A DNA stretch of 64,000 nucleotides from a bacterium (GTDB taxonomy: Bacteria; Patescibacteriota; Saccharimonadia; Saccharimonadales; UBA4665): the NCBI GenBank assembly GCA_021799595.1, contig JAJZAF010000004.1, positions 1 through 64,000 on the forward strand, in the 5' to 3' direction. The position numbers and the translations under genes are program-made. Of this stretch, positions 58,656-64,000 are shown in pieces. Position 1 is the stretch's first letter, and the number at the start of each line of letters is the position of its first letter. The notes beneath the pieces are model-generated. The model was given only the letters and a program-made list of their open reading frames with translations, did not search any database and was not told the origin of the DNA.

Positions 58656-59303
58656 TTAGCCTAAAGTAGGATACAAGGTTACATCAGTTATAACATAAGT
58701 TCTCTTAGACTCGGCAATTTCAGTTATCAAGTTAGCTAGATCTTTTGGGTCTATAGCTGCAACCTCACTTGGGCCATGAGATGCTATGTCGCCTGGATAT
58801 AAATTAGTAATTTGATACTTGTTTCTATCTAATTCCTTTTGAATTGATTGAAAGAAGTGTCGCTCAGCTGCCTTGGCTGCACCGTAGGCACTCTGTTTAG
58901 CATATGACGTCAGTGCACCAGCGGAAACAACATTAATTATCTTGGCTTTTGATACAGTGCCAACTAGACCTTTGGTCATATTAACAGCAGAAAAGTAATT
59001 GCTATCCATCTGTCTTCTATATTCTTCAGCCAGGGTTTCTACTATACCCCCGCTCACATAACTACCGGCGTTATTTACTAAACAAACCTCATCTTTCGAT
59101 AACTCGCTTTTGTGTTTCTCGAAAAATGCTGTGCACACATCACTGTCAGACGCATCAAATTGCTCATATTGTATGGCGCTTTCTAGTGTGTTCGGTCTGC
59201 CTGACCTCCCGATACCTATCACTTTCCATCCCGCACCGCTAAAAGTATTAGCAATATAATTACCAAGTCCTTGGCTGGCTCCTGTTACAATCGCTGTTTT
59301 CAT
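58656..59303 (-). CDS. Short-chain dehydrogenase/reductase (SDR)
   Basis: This 215-aa NAD(P)-dependent oxidoreductase has the Rossmann motif TGASQGLG near the N terminus, the NNAGSY motif and the catalytic Ser and Tyr/Lys in VVSAGALTSYAKQSAYGAAKAAE. It is shorter than most SDRs (about 250 aa), so the substrate loop is small; the substrate is unknown. ATG 59303 starts the canonical MKTAIVTGASQG, and a TATAAT (59313-59318, minus strand) is 9 nt upstream. The region is AT-richer than its neighbours. Confidence 0.85.
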   Translation of the reverse strand: MKTAIVTGASQGLGNYIANTFSGAGWKVIGIGRSGRPNTLESAIQYEQFDASDSDVCTAFFEKHKSELSKDEVCLVNNAGSYVSGGIVETLAEEYRRQMDSNYFSAVNMTKGLVGTVSKAKIINVVSAGALTSYAKQSAYGAAKAAERHFFQSIQKELDRNKYQITNLYPGDIASHGPSEVAAIDPKDLANLITEIAESKRTYVITDVTLYPTLG

Positions 59304-59433
59304 ATCCGACCAATTATAGCAAATAGCAAAAGCAGTCTTCCTAAAAGCACTTGTATTTATCAAGGCATAAAAGACCGGAGTAGGCCAAGGTTTTGCTTAT
59401 GTCTCAATCTAATCACCTAATTCGTGTGAAAAC

Positions 59434-59601
59434 TCAACCAGGTAACACGAAAGTAACGAAGCTAGATTGCTTTTCCGTATACGGATCCATGGCTAGAACC
59501 ATCTCGTAAGCTAGCTTAACATCATCTATTTTACTTTTGTGACTATCGTAGACAAATTCTTGAACACTCATAGCTTCTGCTATATTCCAATATTTAGTCA
59601 T
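59434..59601 (-). CDS. Possible 55-aa small protein
   Basis: On the minus strand ATG 59601 to TGA 59434-59436 encodes MTKYWNIAEAMSVQEFVYD and onward to FVTFVLPG. The residue mix is protein-like, with amphipathic helical spacing. It has no membrane helix, no clear ribosome binding site and no family I know. It lies 20 nt beyond the hairpin downstream of the tmRNA gene. Confidence 0.35.
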   Translation of the reverse strand: MTKYWNIAEAMSVQEFVYDSHKSKIDDVKLAYEMVLAMDPYTEKQSSFVTFVLPG

Positions 59602-59620
59602 AATAACTTCTAAGCTAACA

Positions 59621-59651
59621 AATGCTTATGAATATTAGAAACATAAGCATT
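59621..59651 (-). terminator. Hairpin downstream of tmRNA
   Basis: Perfect 10-bp arms AATGCTTATG (59621-59630) and CATAAGCATT (59642-59651) with an 11-nt loop sit 14 nt beyond the tmRNA CCA end on the minus strand. The T-tract is short (TTTGTT), so it is a plausible but imperfect terminator. Confidence 0.5.
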
Positions 59652-59665
59652 GAATAATTGAAAAC

Positions 59666-60054
59666 TGGTGGAGCTGCCGGAGATTGCATCCGGGTCCGTC
59701 GGTTTACCAAAAGTTAGTCTTCTACAGGCATAGTCCGTTTTGGGATCTTAGGCAAGCGGATATTAAAACGAACAAACATCCCGCTGCCGCAGTCCTTGTC
59801 TTAGCAAGCAGTTCAGACATGACTGCTTGAGCATCCAGAAGATATGACACGCTTTCACATTATCTGGCGTCACGCTAAGCGTGGTTTTAGTTTAGACTAA
59901 AACTGGTGCAGGTTGGGGCATAAATGCATTACGCACATATGCTACAGCACTGCGAATTTTAGATGTTGCATCTAAAGTTTTTTGCCTATGACGCTGACAA
60001 GCGACCCGCTGATCTAACTGATAAAGTCCAACGTCGAGCTTATGATTCAGCCCC
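59666..60054 (-). ncRNA. ssrA: tmRNA (trans-translation RNA)
   Basis: tmRNA rescues stalled ribosomes. On the minus strand the 5' end GGGGCTGAATC pairs with CAGCTCC before the encoded CCA. The 3' part GACTATGCCTGTAGAAGAC matches the tmRNA-like core. The T arm is CCGGA-TGCAATC-TCCGG, with G at the second loop position instead of U. The predicted resume codon is GCA at 59969-59967 (nt 86), preceded by TAGAT like the usual TAGTC, and lies in the loop of a TTTAGAT/ATCTAAA hairpin. The frame runs 25 codons, from ATSKIRSAVA to PAPVLV, to TAA in the loop of a second hairpin. Length is 389 nt. The identity is firm; the tag is a prediction. Confidence 0.94.
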
Positions 60055-60060
60055 TCGTAT

Positions 60061-60098
60061 AAAAAAGTCACCTCTTTCCAGTGACATTAGGTATTATA
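60061..60098 (-). promoter_or_regulatory. tmRNA promoter and hairpin leader
   Basis: TATAAT (60093-60098, minus strand) predicts a start near 60086. The 32-nt leader is almost exactly a 6-bp hairpin (60080-60085 with 60067-60072, one G-T pair) followed by six T residues. It therefore looks like a terminator placed before the mature 5' end, and may also end marR read-through. RNase P would have to remove it. Confidence 0.5.
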
Positions 60099-60126
60099 CC
60101 GTACTTTATAGCAAAATGCCATGGTT

Positions 60127-60591
60127 TTAAATACCGAGCTGATGATTGCAAACACCGAGACGACCAGGGCGGCAAACAATTTGATGGAGTTGCTGCAATG
60201 TAGAAATTAGCCGAGCAAGTTGTTCTTCTCCGAGACGGTCAAATTCAGGACCGAAACTACGCCGCATCAAAGCTGTGGCAGCTTCAGTCACTTGCATGCC
60301 GAGCGTGGTTGGCGCAGTGATGTGGCGCCGTCGGTTGGTAGGATCAAGCCTGGTGGCAAGCAGTCCTTTGTTTTTCAAAAGCTTAATTTGCCGACTGATG
60401 CTGGCTTCAGTTTGGCCAAGTGCTGTAGCAATGGTACGTTGCTGTATGCGCGGATTCCATTCTAAGACCATAAGGATCTTATACTGGCTGAAGCCGATCT
60501 CTAATTGCTTTTGCAATACATGATCATGCTGCTTAGCCAACACTTCTGACAGGTGTTGCAAAAGATAGCTAAGATTTGTGGTTGGCCCCAT
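60127..60591 (-). CDS. MarR family transcriptional regulator
   Basis: This 154-aa protein has a central winged helix (QRTIATALGQTEASISRQIKLLKNKGLL, residues about 52-79, with wing DPTNRRRHITAP) and flanking dimerisation helices. MarR regulators respond to phenolic compounds, oxidants or drugs. No obvious target gene is adjacent; rsmA lies upstream on the same strand, 27 bp away. AATACA lies 6 nt before the ATG, so a leaderless start is likely. Confidence 0.88.
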   Translation of the reverse strand: MGPTTNLSYLLQHLSEVLAKQHDHVLQKQLEIGFSQYKILMVLEWNPRIQQRTIATALGQTEASISRQIKLLKNKGLLATRLDPTNRRRHITAPTTLGMQVTEAATALMRRSFGPEFDRLGEEQLARLISTLQQLHQIVCRPGRLGVCNHQLGI

Positions 60592-60618
60592 ACAGTATGT
60601 ATTCTAGGCTGGAGATAC

Positions 60619-61413
60619 TTAACCCGTCAAGGATTTATATAGTTTGTGCCACTCAACAAGTGTCAATGTCTGTGCCCGGCGCATAGGGTCTATGCCAGCG
60701 CTTTGACAAGCTTTTTCTATGTCAGACTTAGGGTAATGTAAACCAGCACTGATACTATTAATGAGTGTTTTGCGACGTTGGTTGAAGCCGGCACGCACTA
60801 AACGGAAAAAAGTACTCTTGTCTACATCCGGGAATAGGACGTGTTTTCGACGGCGCAATATAAGGAGCGTGGCATCAACCTTTGGCGGCGGCGTAAATAA
60901 AACTGCCGGCACTGTTATGCCAAGCTCCGCTTGCCAGAAAAACTGAGTGGTCACACTGAGAAGTGACATCCGTCCCGGCTGAGCGACAACTCGTTCAGCA
61001 ACCTCTTTCTGTAGTAGAATGGCAGCAAGACGGGGAGGGTTGGTTGTTTCACTGAGACGTCTCAGTAGTTGATTGCTCAGATAGTACGGTAGATTAGCTA
61101 CCACTTTATAGCCAGATGGTAGCTGGGTAAGATCAAACTCTAAAATATCAGCTTCTACTATCTTTAAATTAGCAGCGGTGATTCGATTTGGCAGTAGTTG
61201 AGTCAGTCTCGGATCAATTTCAACGGCCACTACCTTTGAAGCAGCAATCACAAGATGTTTCGTCAATGCCCCCAATCCCGGTCCGATCTCCAGTACGGTG
61301 TCATCCGGCGTTAGTTCAGCGGCCTGGCAAATTGCCTCAAGAGTAGAGGCGTCTTCCAACCAATGTTGACCAAGAGATTTATTTGGAACCAGCGAAGAAA
61401 TACGATCTGACAT
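60619..61413 (-). CDS. rsmA: 16S rRNA dimethyladenosine transferase RsmA (KsgA)
   Basis: RsmA dimethylates two adjacent adenines near the 3' end of 16S rRNA and checks 30S assembly. The 264-aa product has the start NKSLGQHWLED, SAM site LEIGPGLGALTKHL, the catalytic motif NLPYYLS and the C-terminal domain (NQRRKTLINSI). Length is typical. It follows the RpfB-like gene by 16 bp, as ksgA follows rpfB in many Actinobacteria. Confidence 0.95.
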   Translation of the reverse strand: MSDRISSLVPNKSLGQHWLEDASTLEAICQAAELTPDDTVLEIGPGLGALTKHLVIAASKVVAVEIDPRLTQLLPNRITAANLKIVEADILEFDLTQLPSGYKVVANLPYYLSNQLLRRLSETTNPPRLAAILLQKEVAERVVAQPGRMSLLSVTTQFFWQAELGITVPAVLFTPPPKVDATLLILRRRKHVLFPDVDKSTFFRLVRAGFNQRRKTLINSISAGLHYPKSDIEKACQSAGIDPMRRAQTLTLVEWHKLYKSLTG

Positions 61414-61429
61414 AATGGTTTATTTAGCA

Positions 61430-62641
61430 TTACGGCGGGAAGGCCGAGATACCAGTCTTATAGTAGCAACCTGGGTTCTGGCTGGCTAAACCACCAGACG
61501 AGTCGTTGGTGTTATTAATAATAGCCTGATCTTGCACTGACGGAGACGCTTGACTTGGCAGGCCACTTAATCCAAGACGTTCCCACGTGCCTAGCGAGAA
61601 TTGATAGGCACCATAGTAACCGTTGCCAGTATCTTCTTGGTAGTTGTCACCTGATTCGCACGTTCTTAGCGCAAGGAGCCAAGACTGTAAGCTGCTATTT
61701 ACCGGCGCTGTACCGACTAGTTCAATTTCGGTTACCGGCGGTTGGACTTCAACAGACTGCAGCTGCGTACGGGCACCAGTTTGGGTGTTAACTTCAAGCA
61801 AGATACCCGGAGAACCTTGCTGCTGTATAGCACTGGTGCCCTCAGACAAACTCGGATCGTTGATGGTTTGAACGGGTTCAGCAATTGTTTGAGTGGTCGT
61901 TACTACGTGCGTTCCCTTTTGCAACACTAAGACTTGCATATTCGGAGTAATTGCTGTGGTAAGCGAAGGCTGAACAGTGGCACCATTTTTCAGCACGATA
62001 TGTTTGGCTGCCAACATGTCGGCAACGGTGCCTGGCAACGCGCGAGTTTCAATTGGCGTACCATAAAGAATAAGGGTAATTGGCAAAGATTGTTCAATAT
62101 TGATAATTTTACCGATAGCAGCACCATTCACGTAGTTACTATCTATACTCTCTGTAACACTGTCTTCTGGATACAATGTAAAACCAGCTTGCTGAGCTAT
62201 GGCTCGGGGCGTTCCGGCGGCGGAAAAGGTATTGGTCCGGGTGCTGCCCTCCACTATTTCTACCGGTGTTGCCCGATAGATGTTTATACGAAAATCGTTA
62301 TTGTTAATACGAGTCACGGGACTAGGCTGAACAACGTCACCTTTATGAAGCGTAATGTGCAGCCTGGTGAGCAGTGCACCCACGGTCGGCTCGTTACTTG
62401 GTACAGTCTGCTGAACACCATCATGTGTGACAATCACCACATAAGCATTACTAGCCGGATGATCCACCTTGTTAATAATGAGGAAGGTGATTACTCCGGC
62501 AATTAAGAGAATCGTGAACGTAGCGCCTGCAGTCGTCATAGGATGTCGACTGAGAACCTTCATTTTACGAACCGTCTTCGGCCAGTGAAGCCGACGGTAG
62601 CGTATAAACTTCAGTTGAATTTTTTGAAGCTTCCGTCGCAT
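61430..62641 (-). CDS. RpfB-like muralytic protein: DUF348 repeats, G5 domain, transglycosylase domain
   Basis: This 403-aa protein has a basic N terminus and a membrane helix (about 38-58). It then has three DUF348-like repeats (VVIVTHDGVQQTVPSNEPTV and later units), a G5 domain (VQTINDPSLSEGTSAIQQQGSPG, about residues 265-315) and a C-terminal Rpf/transglycosylase-like domain. That last domain has the catalytic Glu in TCESGDNYQ and GNGYYGAYQFSLGTWE. This is the domain order of RpfB, the resuscitation-promoting factor of Actinobacteria, which cuts peptidoglycan. ATG 62641 is preferred over the in-frame TTG 62647. Placed before rsmA as in Actinobacteria. Confidence 0.85.
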   Translation of the reverse strand: MRRKLQKIQLKFIRYRRLHWPKTVRKMKVLSRHPMTTAGATFTILLIAGVITFLIINKVDHPASNAYVVIVTHDGVQQTVPSNEPTVGALLTRLHITLHKGDVVQPSPVTRINNNDFRINIYRATPVEIVEGSTRTNTFSAAGTPRAIAQQAGFTLYPEDSVTESIDSNYVNGAAIGKIINIEQSLPITLILYGTPIETRALPGTVADMLAAKHIVLKNGATVQPSLTTAITPNMQVLVLQKGTHVVTTTQTIAEPVQTINDPSLSEGTSAIQQQGSPGILLEVNTQTGARTQLQSVEVQPPVTEIELVGTAPVNSSLQSWLLALRTCESGDNYQEDTGNGYYGAYQFSLGTWERLGLSGLPSQASPSVQDQAIINNTNDSSGGLASQNPGCYYKTGISAFPP

Positions 62642-62706
62642 AAACAAGATACATTATTGTAACAAAATATAAGCAGTTCTAACAGATAAGATGGATCTTC
62701 TTCCCC

Positions 62707-64000
62707 TTATATTTTCTTTAGTTCAGCAAAAGCCAGATCGAGTTTTCTACTCCCTTTGCCTCGGAAATAGACGACAACCATGTCTCCATCCACCTCCATG
62801 ACTGTGCCTTTTCCGAATAGATGATGTTCGACAACGTCTCCTTCAACCAATTCCTGGATAACATACGGTTCTTTCATGGATTTATGTAGGCCAAGCAACG
62901 CCTGCTCCTCGTGAACATTGACCATTTGTATCGTTTGACCGTCGGCCTCGGATAAGAAACGGCTTGGTGGATTATGTTGCGTGCCACCATAGAGCAATCG
63001 GCTGGCTGCATAGCTTAGATACAGTTCCTCTCGAGCCCTGGTCATGCCAACGTAGCACAATCGTCTTTCTTCCTCCATGTCTTGCTGGTCATAGAGTGCT
63101 CGAGAATGTGGAAAAATGGATTCTTCCATACCGGTCATGAAGACGATTGGAAATTCAAGGCCTTTTGAAGCATGCAAGGTCATTAAGGTAACCACGTCAT
63201 TCCCAAAATTCGTGCTGTCTAGATCGCTCATCAATGCCACTTCCTCCAAAAAACCGTCGAGGCTAGTTTCATGATACTCAGCTGCCACGCTGAGCAGTTC
63301 TCGAACATTTTCTCGGCGGGCTTCACCCTGCACCGTGCCGTCGCTGAGATAGTTAAGGTAATCCAGCCGTCTCAAGAGCACATCAATCAGTTCGTTAACA
63401 GTCAACTCTTCTGCTTGCCGCATATCTAACAGTAAGCCGCCAAGCTCATTGAGACTTTTCTGTGCTAACCTTGTCAGTTCATTGCATTCATTCACGGTTT
63501 CAAGTGCTCGCTGCAAAGAGAGGCTGTTATGTGTTTGCCATGCAAAGAAATTATTGAGGCTCTTTGAACCAACACCTCTGGTTGGGACATTGACTATACG
63601 TTCAAAACTGACTCGGTCTTCCGGCTGAAACACGAGTCTCAGGTACGCCAAGATGTCCTTAATCTCTTTACGGTCATAGAAACGAACACCACCAACCACT
63701 CTATAGGGAATACCATAGCGCACAAAAGCTTCTTCCAAGGTGCGACTTTGAGCATTGGTACGATATAAAACGGCGTAATCCCTTAAGCGTCGTCGGCCAC
63801 TGTCGACGCCAAGTCTGATTTGTCTAATCACCATATCCGCTTCTGTCCGCTCAGTGGCTGTTGGTACAAGCTGAACTGGTAAGCCAGGTTCCGCGTCAGT
63901 CCATAAGTTTTTTTCAGAACGCTGGACGTTTTGCATAATTACAGATTGAGCAGCCTTTAAAATGTTACTGGTGCTCCGGTAATTCTGTTCCAACTTAATA
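62707..64000 (-). CDS. ATP-dependent DNA helicase PcrA/UvrD, C-terminal part (runs off the window)
   Basis: The visible 431 codons start inside the protein at the right edge (IKLEQNYRSTSNIL, a helicase motif of superfamily 1). Visible motifs include the 2B region (VPTRGVGSKSLNNF), VTLMTLHASKGLEFPIVFM and EERRLCYVGMTRAREELYL (motifs V and VI) and a C-terminal Tudor-like tail (EGDVVEHHLFGKGTVMEVDGD). PcrA/UvrD removes RNA polymerase and RecA from DNA and works in excision and mismatch repair. The N-terminal Walker A half is outside the window. Confidence 0.93.
   Translation of the reverse strand, partial: IKLEQNYRSTSNILKAAQSVIMQNVQRSEKNLWTDAEPGLPVQLVPTATERTEADMVIRQIRLGVDSGRRRLRDYAVLYRTNAQSRTLEEAFVRYGIPYRVVGGVRFYDRKEIKDILAYLRLVFQPEDRVSFERIVNVPTRGVGSKSLNNFFAWQTHNSLSLQRALETVNECNELTRLAQKSLNELGGLLLDMRQAEELTVNELIDVLLRRLDYLNYLSDGTVQGEARRENVRELLSVAAEYHETSLDGFLEEVALMSDLDSTNFGNDVVTLMTLHASKGLEFPIVFMTGMEESIFPHSRALYDQQDMEEERRLCYVGMTRAREELYLSYAASRLLYGGTQHNPPSRFLSEADGQTIQMVNVHEEQALLGLHKSMKEPYVIQELVEGDVVEHHLFGKGTVMEVDGDMVVVYFRGKGSRKLDLAFAELKKI

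Overview
The window looks like a chromosome segment of a Patescibacteria/CPR bacterium, most likely Candidatus Saccharibacteria (TM7). Supporting signs are the small tightly packed genes, several housekeeping enzymes that are shorter than usual (AlaRS without its C-terminal domain, UvrC of 497 aa, ATP synthase epsilon without its helical domain), a CPR-type baseplate-J-like surface protein next to an FtsA-like protein, and few biosynthetic genes. UGA is used as a normal stop (many ATGA gene overlaps), so the UGA recoding of some other CPR lineages does not apply. The taxon is an inference from gene content. No rRNA lies in the window and no database search was run.

Layout, left to right. 1-4.8 kb: a TauE-like exporter with a DUF1634 partner on the plus strand, a tRNA-Ala, then a minus-strand pair made of an NRAMP-related permease and a stand-alone MgtE-type sensor protein behind a long structured leader. 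4.8-10.4 kb: membrane proteins, ligA, and the htpX/lemA pair. 10.4-16.9 kb: a D,D-carboxypeptidase-like protein, tRNA-Val and two tRNA-Leu genes, an FAD-linked oxidase, a gene-poor gap with RNA-like hairpins, a membrane-anchored peptide-binding protein, secG and a YvlD-like protein. 16.9-33 kb: an M24 aminopeptidase, a surface protein, uvrC, trhO, bL25, DedA, uvrA, exonuclease I, obgE and a LysM-CHAP hydrolase, with several orphan proteins. 33-42 kb: mltG-ruvX-baseplate-J-like-ftsA-like, a PQ-loop protein, alaS and mnmA. 42-47.5 kb: an ATP synthase operon atpFHAGDC that lacks atpB and atpE here. 47.7-51 kb: a plus-strand block with a dienelactone hydrolase, a membrane protein, an AbrB-type regulator and an MFS transporter. 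51-57 kb: metG-tatD-cysteine desulfurase, a pilin-like protein and a GH37 trehalase. 57-64 kb: a small two-gene plus-strand unit, an RRM protein, an SDR, the tmRNA gene ssrA, a MarR regulator, rsmA, an RpfB-like muralytic protein and the C-terminal part of a PcrA/UvrD helicase.

Two themes recur. First, at least a dozen genes have a -10 box only 6-9 nt before the start codon and no Shine-Dalgarno sequence, which points to leaderless mRNAs; others (lemA, uvrA, the MgtE-like gene) have clear ribosome binding sites. Second, much of the window serves the cell envelope: D,D-carboxypeptidase-like, LysM-CHAP, MltG, RpfB-like, pilin-like and Ig-like surface proteins. This would fit an organism that lives on the surface of another, probably actinobacterial, cell.

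The most interesting items are the permease plus split MgtE sensor with its structured leader (2.0-4.8 kb), the tmRNA with an atypical tag and T-loop (59.7-60.1 kb), the ATP synthase operon without a and c subunits, the RpfB-type protein, and several very small genes.
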